64,000 nucleotides of DNA from Streptomyces globosus (GTDB lineage: Bacteria > Actinomycetota > Actinomycetes > Streptomycetales > Streptomycetaceae). A program made the position numbers and the translations under genes. Shown here in pieces: positions 33,241 through 45,419 of the stretch (position 1 is its first letter; every line of letters starts with the position of its first letter). The notes under the pieces are model-generated. The model searched no databases, was not told the origin of the DNA, and was given only the letters and a program-made list of their open reading frames with translations. The stretch is from assembly GCF_003325375.1 (NCBI RefSeq), contig NZ_CP030862.1, positions 2,731,501-2,795,500 of the forward strand. The letters run 5' to 3'.

Positions 33241-34997
33241 TGACGGCAGGAATCCCGCTGGGAGCGGGCCACGACGAGCAGGCCCGCCTGGAGGAGCTGC
33301 GGCAGCGCGAGATCGCCCGCCGCCTCGCCCTCCGCCAGACCCGCGCCCGGAGCCGGGCCGTCGAGAAAGCTCCGCAGGTAGCGGAGGCCCCCGGCAGCCC
33401 TGCTTCGGTCGTACCGCGGCAGAAGCAGCCGGCGCCGGAACCGGCCGTGCCTCAGCCGGTCCCAGAGGGATTCACCGACCGGCATGCCTGGGAGCGGGCC
33501 CGTTCTTTCGCCGAACTCGTGCTGCCCGACACGCTGAAGGCGGAGACGGGGACGCTCTCTGCGCGGAAGCTGGCGCGGGCCGCGGCTGATGCGGCGTCCC
33601 GGCAGGACGACCCGGCCAAGGGCGTCTCCCTGCTCGTCATGGCACAGGACCACGGGCTGGACGTCTTGAACGGCCGACTCGATGACCGCGCCCGCGCCCT
33701 GCTGGAGGACAAGCCACTGCCGCTTCTCGGGGAGCCGGGCAGCATGTGGCAGATCTACCAGGACGACCGTCGCCTGATGGAGACCAACCTGCCGGCCCCT
33801 CGGCAGAGGGCACTCCTGGCGAAGCTTCCCCGGCCGCTTCTCGACGACTACATCGACGAGGAGTGGATCGGCGCGGTACCCGAGAGCGACGGAACGTCCC
33901 GTGCTGCCTACTTCCGCGCCCGCTTGGACCCGGCGTCCCTCACCGACGAGGAGATCGACCTGCTGGCCTGGCCCCTGGAACGGGAGCGCCGCGAGGCAGG
34001 CCCGGGAAAGGCCCCAGGCCGGGACTGGCCGCAGGACTGGCGCCTACTGGTGAGGCTGCAGGCCAACGACGCCAAGGCCATAGCCGAGGAGTGGACCGAC
34101 CTCTTGCCGCCGACGCGAAAGCTCCTCGACGCCCTGCGCGAGGTGCGGCGGACCGGAGAGGTCCCGGACGACCTCGTCGCCGACGAGCGGCTGTGGGTCC
34201 TCCTGGAGCGGATCCATCCCAGTGCGCGCAGCGCCGGCAACAAGAAGTTCAACGGCTGGAACGGCGTGCGGACCCTGATCAGGGCCGTGCGGCAGATGCA
34301 CCGTGCCCTCCTCCGCGGCGATGACGAGACGGCGGAGCAACGGAGGAAGGCGGCGCTCACCATGGCCGGAAGGCTCCGGCACCACTCGCAGCCGGTGCGC
34401 TGGGAGGCCCAGAACATCCAGGCCTACCTGCGAGCCGGCCAGGAGAGGACGGAGTCCCTCAAACTCCTGGAGCAGGACGCCGAAGGCCATCCCCCGGTGC
34501 GGGATCAGCTCGGCGGAGGTGCCGTGGCCACGCTGCGGAAGAATCGGAGCTTCCTGGAAGACCGGCCCGTCGGAGAACGCGACCAGCCGCTCAACCCGTT
34601 TCTGGTGCTGGGCGTGCCCGACGGGACGGACGACTGGAAGAAGGCCTGGCGAGCCCTGAGGAAGGAACTCGACGACAGCGGCCGCGTCCGGATCAACCGC
34701 GCCAAGGACGTGATCGAGAAGGCCGAGCGGGAGCAGCAGGAAGTACCCCGGTTCGCCGTACCGCTCGCCCCGCACCGCTGGAAGGACCCCACTGGCACGA
34801 GCCACCGGCTGGAACTCCCGCCCGAACCTCTGCAGAGGCTCACCCAGCCGCCCACGGACAGCGACCGCGAGTGGTCTCGCACCGAGGCGGCCCGAGAAAT
34901 AATCACCAAGGCGACAGAACGCCTTTCCCCGGCTGCCGAAGACACCGCAGCCCTTATGACCCAGAGAGCAGCACATCGTGAGCAACGGAGCCGGTAA
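33240..34997 (+). CDS. 585-aa protein with a J-domain-like segment lacking HPD
   Basis: ATG 33240 shares one base with the helicase stop (TGATG). The first 70 residues are a basic, Ala/Arg/Pro-rich helix and linker. About 75-440 is helical (RARSFAELVLPDTLKAETGT, GEPGSMWQIYQDDRRLMETN, GWNGVRTLIRAVRQMHRALL). Near 452-500 the sequence NPFLVLGVPDGTDDWKKAWR continues ALRKELDDSGRVRINRAKDV. It matches the J-domain pattern: an LGV opening, a positively charged helix II with a W/Y-KKA-W/Y-R core, a loop, then a helix III with N-x-A-x-x-x-I. The loop reads DDSGR where HPD should be. I infer a divergent J-protein serving the Hsp70 two genes downstream. The 3' end overlaps the next gene by 20 bases. Confidence 0.65.
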   Translation: MTAGIPLGAGHDEQARLEELRQREIARRLALRQTRARSRAVEKAPQVAEAPGSPASVVPRQKQPAPEPAVPQPVPEGFTDRHAWERARSFAELVLPDTLKAETGTLSARKLARAAADAASRQDDPAKGVSLLVMAQDHGLDVLNGRLDDRARALLEDKPLPLLGEPGSMWQIYQDDRRLMETNLPAPRQRALLAKLPRPLLDDYIDEEWIGAVPESDGTSRAAYFRARLDPASLTDEEIDLLAWPLERERREAGPGKAPGRDWPQDWRLLVRLQANDAKAIAEEWTDLLPPTRKLLDALREVRRTGEVPDDLVADERLWVLLERIHPSARSAGNKKFNGWNGVRTLIRAVRQMHRALLRGDDETAEQRRKAALTMAGRLRHHSQPVRWEAQNIQAYLRAGQERTESLKLLEQDAEGHPPVRDQLGGGAVATLRKNRSFLEDRPVGERDQPLNPFLVLGVPDGTDDWKKAWRALRKELDDSGRVRINRAKDVIEKAEREQQEVPRFAVPLAPHRWKDPTGTSHRLELPPEPLQRLTQPPTDSDREWSRTEAAREIITKATERLSPAAEDTAALMTQRAAHREQRSR

Positions 34998-35883
34998 AGG
35001 CGACAGTAGTTCTGGCCCCCGTGAGGGATCCCCGCGGAACCGAGGACGCGGGCCGAACAGCGGCAGCGTGCGCAATCGTGGAGAGCGGAGGGCGGCCGAG
35101 GCAGCTCCCTGGCGGTTTACCGAGAGCCGCCTGCCCGAGTTCACCCCGGGGACCCTGGACGCTGCCGCGATCCTGAAGTCGGTCAACGAGACGCTCCTGC
35201 CCGTGGTGGAGCAGGAGTTGGAGGAGGCGACGCAGAAACTTGGTGCAGCTCTGGCCGACAAGGAGACCGAGACCGATCTGGTCTCCGCCTTCCGGGCCGA
35301 GTTGATGCGCCGAGTGCTTCCCCAGTTCACCGACGCAGTCCGCAAGGGTGTGCTGGAAAGTATCCGCACACGCCAGATGCATCTGGCCCAGCTGGCCGTC
35401 CTGCACCGGCAAGCGCTGGACGCGAAGACCTTGCAGGTGGTGCTGACCCGCCTCGACCACGAGGCGGCGAAGGCCGGCCTGCAGATCGTCGGCGACACCG
35501 GTGATCAGGCGCTGTTCAACGTCGTGGAGGACCAGCCCGGCGTGATGAAGAGGGGCCCGGTCACCTTTGAACTCGTCGTGCCGGCCTACGTCGACAAGGA
35601 GTCCGGGAAGCTTGTCGAACGTGGATGGCTGCGGGCCGTCACTGAGGCGCCGTTCCCCAAGCCTGACAAAATGACACCGGGGCAGAAGCGCAGGGCGAAC
35701 CATGCAGAAACCGATAAGAAGCAGCCGAGGAAGGAGTCTCCTGCACAGCCGGAGAGGAAGAAGCACCACCGGGGCCAAGACCCCGAGAAGCAGCGGAGAG
35801 ACAACGGGCGGCGAGATGGCGGGTCACATTCCCGCCCCGGAGGAAACGGGGACCGCTGGATGAAGCAGAGGGGAACGCGATGA
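34978..35883 (+). CDS. GrpE-like protein with basic tails, probable partner of the operon's Hsp70
   Basis: GTG 34978 lies inside the end of the previous gene. The 301-residue protein has a disordered basic N-terminus (Gly/Arg/Ser-rich, to about 45). A long helix follows (AAILKSVNETLLPVVEQELE, EATQKLGAALADKETETDLV) and a second helical stretch through residue 170. Residues about 175-225 form a small domain: KAGLQIVGDTGDQALFNVVE, PVTFELVVPAYVDKESGKLV, RGWLRAVTEA. This copies the GrpE plan of a dimerising helix followed by a beta domain with the G-x-x-F/L-N...V pattern and a final L-R-x-V strand, and it precedes an Hsp70. Similarity is at layout level, so the call is inference. The tail (about 235-301) is again basic and could bind nucleic acid. 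Confidence 0.55.
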   Translation: MSNGAGKGDSSSGPREGSPRNRGRGPNSGSVRNRGERRAAEAAPWRFTESRLPEFTPGTLDAAAILKSVNETLLPVVEQELEEATQKLGAALADKETETDLVSAFRAELMRRVLPQFTDAVRKGVLESIRTRQMHLAQLAVLHRQALDAKTLQVVLTRLDHEAAKAGLQIVGDTGDQALFNVVEDQPGVMKRGPVTFELVVPAYVDKESGKLVERGWLRAVTEAPFPKPDKMTPGQKRRANHAETDKKQPRKESPAQPERKKHHRGQDPEKQRRDNGRRDGGSHSRPGGNGDRWMKQRGTR

Positions 35884-37640
35884 CTTTCGGTATCGACTTC
35901 GGCACCAGCAACTCCGTGGTGGCCCACTGGAACGGGCACACCACCGAAGTGCTGCCTGTCGACGGCGACAACGTGCCCGCCCAGTGGCAGATGTCGGAGT
36001 TCGAGCAGCTCTTCCCCTCCGTGTTGTCCGTCCGCGACCTCCAGCGCACCCTTTGCTTCGGCTGGGAGGCGAAGACCGGTACCAGTGAGCCGCTCGACGC
36101 CGTGAAGCGCATGCTCGGCACCCGCTCCGGTGCCGAGAAGGACGGCGACATCGACGGCCTCGAGGTCGCAGCCCAGCTCGAGGAACATCACGTCTGGGTC
36201 GGCTCGGAGAAGTTCCACAGCACGGTCGCGGCCGCCTCCCTCTTCAGCCGGATGAAGGAAGGCGTCTCCGCCCAGCTGCTCGATCTCTCCGACGCCGTCG
36301 TCACCGTCCCCGCAAACGCCACGGGCGGCGCGCGCTACCGCACCCGTGCCGCGGCAGCGCTCGGCGGAGTGAAGGTCCGGGCCCTGCTCAATGAGCCCAC
36401 CGCGGCTGCGATCTCGTACGCCCACGACGTCCCGGTCCCCGGCCGCTTCCTTGTCTTCGACTGGGGCGGCGGCACCATCGACGTCACCGTCCTCGAATAC
36501 GAAGACGGCCTCTTCGAGGAGCAGACCTCCCGCGGCATCACCGCCCTCGGAGGCCTGGAGTTCGACAACGCGCTGGCCAAGCTGATCCAGCAGAAGATCG
36601 GCCTGACCGCGGACCAGCTCACCAAAGCCGAACGACGCCGCTGGCGCCGGTCGGTCGAGCTGACGAAGATCGCCCTGTCTTCCGTGCCGATGGGCGGCGC
36701 GCTTTTCTTCGACCTCCCGGTCGGCCTCGCCCCCTCGATCTCGAGGCGTGAGGTCAGGATCACCGCGGCCGAGTACACCGAGGAGATCACCCCGCTCATC
36801 ACCCGCGCCCTGGAGCCGGTCCAGCAGGCGCTGGAAGACCTGGCCATTACCGCGGACGACATCGACTCTGTCCTGATGATCGGCGGCACCTCGCAGATCC
36901 CCCAGGTCCGTCACGCCCTGGGCGAGCTCCTCGGCCACGACCGCATCGTCGACAGCGGCCTGTGCCGGCCCATGACCGCCGTCGCCCGAGGTGCAGCCAT
37001 CTACGCGGCCTCCCTCGACGGCGAACTCGGCGACGACAGCGACTTCTCCCTGGTGACCAGCTACGACCTGGGCACGGCCGTGAGCGCCGGTAAACAGAAG
37101 GGCTTCCGCGCCATCATCCGACGCAATGCCACGCTCCCCGCGGAGGGTTCGGCCAACTTCTACCCGGACACGCCGGGCGCTTCCTTCGTGCGTGTGCCGG
37201 TGATCGAGGGCGAGATCGGCTACCCGGCCGACAGCGACCGTGCCTTCCCCCTGGCCAACATCGAGGTGGATCTCCCGACCCGCGAACAGGACGTCCGCCG
37301 GAACAAGATCGAGATCAAGTTCCGCTACAACGAGAGCGGCATCCTGCGCTTCACCGCCACCCACGCGGCCACCGGCAAGCAGCTCGCCGAGCGCGAGATC
37401 GATTCCTTCGGCCCCGACGGCACCCCACTGCAGCACGGCCTCGACGATGAACTGACCCGCCTCTTGGCCCACACCGTCCGCCCGTTCGCCGACGGCTCCT
37501 CCAACGTCCGACACCTCTCGGCGGCCGAAACGGCCAACGCCAGCCCCGCACCGCTCGACTTGTCCGTGCGCGTGGTGGAGGCCGATCCTGCGGTGACGGT
37601 CAACGGCGAACCACAGGGAGCGGTAACGTGGGGACTTTAG
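35880..37640 (+). CDS. Hsp70/DnaK-family chaperone, last gene of the operon
   Basis: This 586-residue protein starts at ATG 35880, overlapping the previous stop (ATGA). All Hsp70 ATPase motifs are present: phosphate-1 FGIDFGTSNSVVAHWNG at the N-terminus, connect-1 DAVVTVPANATGGARYRTR near 138-156 and LLNEPTAAAISYAHD. Phosphate-2 is LVFDWGGGTIDVTVLEYEDG near 191-210 and the adenosine loop is VLMIGGTSQIPQVRHALG near 331-348. A beta substrate-binding domain follows (VTSYDLGTAVSAGKQKGFRA onward), with only a short remnant of the helical lid and no acidic C-terminal tail. It therefore differs from the housekeeping DnaK (over 600 residues) and looks specialised. Placement after J-like and GrpE-like genes suggests an ATP-driven cycle acting on the helicase complex or its target. 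Confidence 0.85.
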   Translation: MTFGIDFGTSNSVVAHWNGHTTEVLPVDGDNVPAQWQMSEFEQLFPSVLSVRDLQRTLCFGWEAKTGTSEPLDAVKRMLGTRSGAEKDGDIDGLEVAAQLEEHHVWVGSEKFHSTVAAASLFSRMKEGVSAQLLDLSDAVVTVPANATGGARYRTRAAAALGGVKVRALLNEPTAAAISYAHDVPVPGRFLVFDWGGGTIDVTVLEYEDGLFEEQTSRGITALGGLEFDNALAKLIQQKIGLTADQLTKAERRRWRRSVELTKIALSSVPMGGALFFDLPVGLAPSISRREVRITAAEYTEEITPLITRALEPVQQALEDLAITADDIDSVLMIGGTSQIPQVRHALGELLGHDRIVDSGLCRPMTAVARGAAIYAASLDGELGDDSDFSLVTSYDLGTAVSAGKQKGFRAIIRRNATLPAEGSANFYPDTPGASFVRVPVIEGEIGYPADSDRAFPLANIEVDLPTREQDVRRNKIEIKFRYNESGILRFTATHAATGKQLAEREIDSFGPDGTPLQHGLDDELTRLLAHTVRPFADGSSNVRHLSAAETANASPAPLDLSVRVVEADPAVTVNGEPQGAVTWGL

Positions 37641-38374
37641 GGTGTTTGTGCTCAACCGTCTCCACCGCCAGCCGTGCGTAATCCCGGTACCGCGGGGAAT
37701 CACGCGCTCGAAGATCTAGCATCTGGGTATTTAGGCAGGTCAGGGGTCCGAAAGGGCTGATCGGGCCAGCAAATGGTCAGTATCGGGCGCCGAGGCGTCC
37801 CGGCTTGCTGATCTGGTGATCGCTGCGGCGGAGGTTGGCATGGCGTGGATATCTGGCTCCCGATCAGAATGTTCGCTACGTGGCTTGCCCGCGGGACGGG
37901 GGTGTTCCTCAAGGGCTGCTGCGGTACCGAGCAGAGCCGGTGCACGCGTTTATGCCTTCCGGGCGCCCAGCCGATGCGATGGGCCTCGCCTCGGACCCGG
38001 ATCTTGTAGCCCGTCTCGGTAGCCTGCTTGATGGCGTGGACGGTGGCAGCGGTTGGCGCTGGCGCGGGTGACGGTCGCGGCAGGGCCCGGGGGCAGCGAG
38101 TCGGCCTGGGCCCTCTCCGTCTGCGTGACGTGCCGTCAGGAAACTCAGCATCTGGTCAGCATCGGTCCCCCCACATTCCGAAGCGGCTGTCCGATGCGAC
38201 GCGGGTCAGCAGCGTCACAACAGCCTGGTGCCCACGGAAGTGCAGGCCAGGAGCCTTGCCGTCAGAGGCAGTCGATTTTCCTAAGGATCTCCGATCCTAC
38301 GCCTCTCGGTGTAGAGTGCAGGACGCCCTTGACCTGCAAAAAGCTGGCAGGGAGCCGTCCTCTAGGAGCTCAAA
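37641..38374. other. Non-coding junction between the defence operon and panD
   Basis: I find no gene I can defend in these 734 bases; frames on both strands break often, unlike the flanks. A 13-base motif TGGTCAGTATCGG (37774-37786) recurs as TGGTCAGCATCGG (38153-38165). An AGGATC-TCC-GATCCT hairpin lies near 38284. It marks the change from accessory to core-like DNA and may hold remnants of an excised element. Confidence 0.5.
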
Positions 38375-38797
38375 TTGCTGCGCACCATGATCAAGTCCAA
38401 GATTCACCGGGCCACGGTCACGCAGGCCGACCTGCACTATGTCGGGTCCGTGACCATAGACGCCGATCTGCTCGACGCCGCCGATCTGCTGCCCGGGGAG
38501 CTCGTGCACATCGTTGACATCACCAACGGTGCCCGGCTGGAGACCTACGTCATCGAGGGGGAGCGCGGGTCCGGCGTGATCGGGATCAACGGGGCTGCCG
38601 CGCATCTCGTGCATCCCGGCGATCTCGTCATTCTGATCAGCTACGCCCAGGTCGACGACGCCGAGGCGCGGGCGATGCGGCCGCGCGTCGTGCACGTCGA
38701 TGCCGACAACCGGATCGTCGAGCTGGGAGCGGATCCCTCCGCGCCCGTGCCGGGCAGTGACCAGCAGCGCAGCCCCCACGCCGTGGCGGCCGGCTGA
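38375..38797 (+). CDS. panD: Aspartate 1-decarboxylase
   Basis: PanD makes beta-alanine from aspartate for pantothenate and CoA synthesis. The 140-residue proenzyme starts at TTG 38375, with AGGAG about seven bases before, matching the family N-terminus [20 protein letters not shown]. Self-cleavage is expected between Gly24 and Ser25 in HYVGSVTID, leaving a pyruvoyl group on the serine. Conserved [20 protein letters not shown] and [20 protein letters not shown] follow. The last 25 residues are a variable tail. A CTAGGAGCT sequence overlaps the ribosome site. No other pantothenate genes are adjacent. Confidence 0.95.
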   Translation: MLRTMIKSKIHRATVTQADLHYVGSVTIDADLLDAADLLPGELVHIVDITNGARLETYVIEGERGSGVIGINGAAAHLVHPGDLVILISYAQVDDAEARAMRPRVVHVDADNRIVELGADPSAPVPGSDQQRSPHAVAAG

Positions 38798-38882
38798 GGC
38801 GGTCGGCGCCTTTGGCGGCTCCGTCACGCCGGACGGCCGTGTCCGGAGGCGTGGGTCCGTGAATCGGGGGAAGGTGGGGCGT

Positions 38883-39101
38883 ATGCCGATCCACGTCCCT
38901 GCCGAGCAGACGCAGCCGCCCGTCCCGGAGCCGACTCCGGTGCCGCCGCCGCCCACGCCCGGGCCGGGGCCCGGGCCGTTCCCCGATCCGGAGCCCGTGC
39001 CGCGGCCGGATCCGCCGGTGCCGCCGCCGTTCCCCGAGCCGGATCCGGTGCCCCCGCCGCCCGGGCCCGCGCCGGTTCCGCAGCCCCCGCCGCCCAGCTG
39101 A
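38883..39101 (+). CDS. Proline-rich low-complexity small protein, 72 aa
   Basis: ATG 38883 follows a GGGGGAAGG stretch and encodes 72 residues: MPIHVPAEQTQPPVPEPTP, then almost only Pro with Gly, Glu, Asp, Val and Phe (for example PPTPGPGPGPFPDPEPVPRP). It has no signal peptide and no cysteine. Similar proline-rich peptides occur in Streptomyces, and the good ribosome site plus a terminator directly after the stop support a real gene. Function unknown; the composition suggests an extended polyproline chain. Confidence 0.6.
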   Translation: MPIHVPAEQTQPPVPEPTPVPPPPTPGPGPGPFPDPEPVPRPDPPVPPPFPEPDPVPPPPGPAPVPQPPPPS

Positions 39102-39111
39102 CCTGCGCCGA

Positions 39112-39144
39112 GCCGCGGCGGAGCCCTTCCGGCTCCGCCGCGGC
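39112..39144. terminator. Bidirectional terminator between the Pro-rich gene and gnd
   Basis: GCCGCGGCGGAGCC (39112-39125) pairs perfectly with GGCTCCGCCGCGGC (39131-39144) around a CTTCC loop. It sits between two convergent stops. Confidence 0.75.
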
Positions 39145-39153
39145 AGCCGCGCG

Positions 39154-42940
<3,787 letters not shown>

Positions 42941-42968
42941 GTATCCCACAATGCCGCGCCGGGGACGC

Positions 42969-43103
42969 CTATTCCTCCCCCTGGAGGACCACATCGACCC
43001 TGCTCAGGGCGTACTGCGAAAGGATGACGCGGCCCCGCCCGCACTCCCCGCGCAGTACGCCCGCGGTGACCGCCCGGACGCGGTGAGTGAGCCCCCGCGG
43101 CAC
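42969..43103 (-). CDS. Possible small protein, 44 aa
   Basis: A minus-strand frame from GTG 43103 gives 44 residues including RAVTAGVLRGECGRGRVILS and QYALSRVDVVLQGEE before TAG. The composition is balanced for a short beta/alpha protein and the frame sits in an otherwise empty 260-bp gap. The ribosome site is weak, and I have no family match. Confidence 0.25.
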   Translation of the reverse strand: MPRGLTHRVRAVTAGVLRGECGRGRVILSQYALSRVDVVLQGEE

Positions 43104-43200
43104 GGGTTTGGTTCCCGGCCCGCAGCATCCGTACAGTTGCCGTTTTGAGGACTTCCGCAGCAGGCGGATGCGGACGAGTGACCAAGGAACGGCAGCGGCC

Positions 43201-44688
43201 ATGACGGCGACCGAGACCGAGACCGAAGACATCCAGGCGTACGGGCCGGGCATCGACCCCGAGCGCATGGCCGTCTGCCTCAGCGTGCTCGACGAGCTCG
43301 ACAAGCTCGACATAGACCACCCCGACGCCGTCGCCGTGCGCCGGGCCACCGCCGGGATCTACCGGACGGTGAAGCAGCGCCGCCGCCAGGAGCGCCGCGC
43401 CGCGAAGACCGCCAACGACAAGGCCGTCACCGAGGCCACCGCGACGGGCTCGGCGCAGCGCATCGACGACGAGACCGAGGGCATCCTCCCGACCTCCGTC
43501 ACCGAGGCCGGCCGGATCGCCGGCATACTCCAGCGCCCCCGCTCCTGCTACGTCTGCAAGACGCGGTACGTCGAGGTCGACTACTTCTACCACCAGCTCT
43601 GCCCGCCGTGCGCCGTCGAGAACCGCACCCGGCGCGAGGCCCGCGCCGACCTCGCGGGCAAGCGCGCGCTGCTCACCGGTGGCCGGGCGAAGATCGGCAT
43701 GTACATCGCGCTGCGGCTGCTGCGCGACGGCGCCCACACCACGATCACCACGCGCTTCCCCAAGGACGCCATCCGCCGCTTCACGGCGATGGAGGACTCG
43801 GCGGACTGGATGCACCGCCTGGAGGTCGTCGGCATCGACCTGCGCGACCCGGCGCAGGCCGTGGAGCTGGCCGACCGCGTCGCCGATGCCGGACCGCTGG
43901 ACATCCTGATCAACAACGCGACGCAGACGGTGCGCCGCCTGCCCAGCGCGTACGCCGCGCTGGTGGACGGAGAGGGCGCCCCGCTGCCGGCCGGCGAGCT
44001 GCCCGCGCACCACGTCATCGGCGCCTTCAACTCGGGTGCGGTCGACGGCCTGGCGGCGCTGCCCGTCGGCGTGAGCGGCCTGGAGGCGCAGAAGGTCGCG
44101 GACCTGGCCCTCGTCGCGGGCAACGCCAGCCTGGAGCGGCACCTGGACGGCACCGCGATCGACGCGGGCGGCCTGCTCCCCGACGTCGTCGAGAGCAACA
44201 CCTGGGTGCAGACCATCGACCAGATCTCCCCGGTGGAGCTGCTCGAAACCCAGCTGTGCAACTACACCGCGCCGTTCATCCTGATCAGCAAGCTCCGTCC
44301 GGTGATGGCCGAGGCCGCCCGCAAGGCCGCCAGCGGGCGGGCGTACATCGTCAACGTCTCCGCGATGGAGGGCGTCTTCAGCCGCGGCTACAAGGGCGCC
44401 GGGCACCCGAACACCAATGCCGCCAAGGCGGCGATGAACATGGTGACGCGGACCAGCGGCCAGGAGATGTTCGAGACGGACCGGATCCTCATGACCTCCG
44501 TCGACACCGGCTGGATCACGGACGAGCGCCCGCACTTCGACAAGCTGCGGCTGGCCGAGGAGGGCTTCCACGCCCCCCTGGACCTGGTCGACGGCGCCGC
44601 CCGCGTCTACGACCCGGTCGTCCGCGGCGAGGCAGGCGAGGACCTGTACGGGGTCTTCCTGAAGGACTACGCGCCCGCGAAGTGGTGA
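43201..44688 (+). CDS. SDR-family oxidoreductase with zinc-ribbon-like N-terminal region
   Basis: A 495-residue NAD(P)-dependent short-chain dehydrogenase, longer than the usual 250. Residues 1-110 are helical and charged. A Cys pair near 117-138 (SCYVCKTRYVEVDYF then LCPPCAVENR) suggests a zinc site. The Rossmann fold opens RALLTGGRAKIGMYIALRLL near 157-176, with the glycine-rich TGGRAKIG; LDILINNATQTVR is the NNAG-type motif. The active-site region YIVNVSAMEGVFSRGYKGAG, then HPNTNAAKAAMNMV, has the lysine but not the usual YxxxK spacing. An insert at about 255-345 separates the two. Substrate unknown. The gene stands alone and ends at a strong terminator. Confidence 0.8.
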   Translation: MTATETETEDIQAYGPGIDPERMAVCLSVLDELDKLDIDHPDAVAVRRATAGIYRTVKQRRRQERRAAKTANDKAVTEATATGSAQRIDDETEGILPTSVTEAGRIAGILQRPRSCYVCKTRYVEVDYFYHQLCPPCAVENRTRREARADLAGKRALLTGGRAKIGMYIALRLLRDGAHTTITTRFPKDAIRRFTAMEDSADWMHRLEVVGIDLRDPAQAVELADRVADAGPLDILINNATQTVRRLPSAYAALVDGEGAPLPAGELPAHHVIGAFNSGAVDGLAALPVGVSGLEAQKVADLALVAGNASLERHLDGTAIDAGGLLPDVVESNTWVQTIDQISPVELLETQLCNYTAPFILISKLRPVMAEAARKAASGRAYIVNVSAMEGVFSRGYKGAGHPNTNAAKAAMNMVTRTSGQEMFETDRILMTSVDTGWITDERPHFDKLRLAEEGFHAPLDLVDGAARVYDPVVRGEAGEDLYGVFLKDYAPAKW

Positions 44689-44708
44689 GGCGCGCCACCG
44701 CCCGCCCC

Positions 44709-44755
44709 GCGACAGCGCCCCGGCCCCTCCTCCCGAGGGGCCGGGGCGCTGTCGC
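44709..44755 (+). terminator. Perfect 21-bp-stem terminator
   Basis: The arms 44709-44729 and 44735-44755 are perfectly complementary over 21 bp (outermost GCGACAGC...GCTGTCGC, loop CTCCC). It lies 21 bases after the oxidoreductase stop and is the strongest hairpin I found in the window. Confidence 0.9.
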
Positions 44756-45039
44756 ATCCCCGGTCCGAGAAGGCTCCCCGCGGCGGAGGGGCCGCCCCAA
44801 AGGGCAGACCTCGCCGCAAAGGTGACACACAAACCCGGGAACCGAGCGGATATTCGCGCCATTGGGGTGGATTTTGCCAATCTACCGAGCGGGTACCTGC
44901 TCAGATGTGTACTCTGGGGGACACGCTAGAGCCCCACCCAGGCCACGCTCCACCATGGCGCCACCGCGTCTTGAAACTCTCCATTCTCCATACCCGATGC
45001 GGTTGGCCGCCGGGTCAAGCGACACCGAAGGAGTGCGCG

Positions 45040-45213
45040 GTGACAGAGACGAAGACGAAGTCCGACGAGCTGCTGGAGCGCACGGGGTGGCAGGGCCGCC
45101 CCCACAGCGACGAACTGGGCAGCCTCGAGGTCTGGGCCCGCTCGGCCCCGATCCGCCTCGCCGGATACGAGGACGACCTCGCGGAATCCCACATCCTGCC
45201 CGGCATCGACTAG
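45040..45213 (+). CDS. Small acidic conserved-looking protein, 57 aa
   Basis: GTG 45040 follows GAAGGAG with ideal spacing. The 57 residues are VTETKTKSDELLERTGWQGR, PHSDELGSLEVWARSAPIRL and AGYEDDLAESHILPGID. It is soluble, acidic at the C-terminus and without signal peptide or cysteine. Short proteins of this sort can be peptide precursors or regulatory partners, but no modifying enzyme is adjacent. The 290 bp upstream (44756-45039) hold the likely promoter and no other gene. Confidence 0.65.
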   Translation: MTETKTKSDELLERTGWQGRPHSDELGSLEVWARSAPIRLAGYEDDLAESHILPGID

Positions 45214-45419
45214 CCGGGCAGCGATCCCGGAACCGCCCCTCCGGCCGTCACAGGACAGCACGACGGCAAGGGGGCGGAGCACGGCTCGGCGGGCGGAGGC
45301 AGACGTGCCGCCGCCCGGGGCCGGGCAAGCGGAGTTCCCGGTTCGCGTCCGCCGTCGGCGTCATCGCCGAAAGCGATCACGGCTTCCGCCGCCGCGCCGG
45401 CCCCCGGCACGCTGGCCGC

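Noticed and set aside
24729..37640. Calling the operon DISARM, Druantia or BREX
   Set aside because: The DUF1998 helicase is shared with some of these, but I see no PLD nuclease, no DrmB-like second DUF1998 protein, no DUF4338 protein, no PglZ and no BrxC-type ATPase; the chaperone triad does not fit either.
37835..38151. Short frames in the gap before panD as genes
   Set aside because: No ribosome sites, biased composition and no continuity between frames.
38375..38797. ATG four codons downstream as the panD start
   Set aside because: AGGAG is placed for the TTG and the family N-terminus includes MLRT before the lysine-rich stretch.
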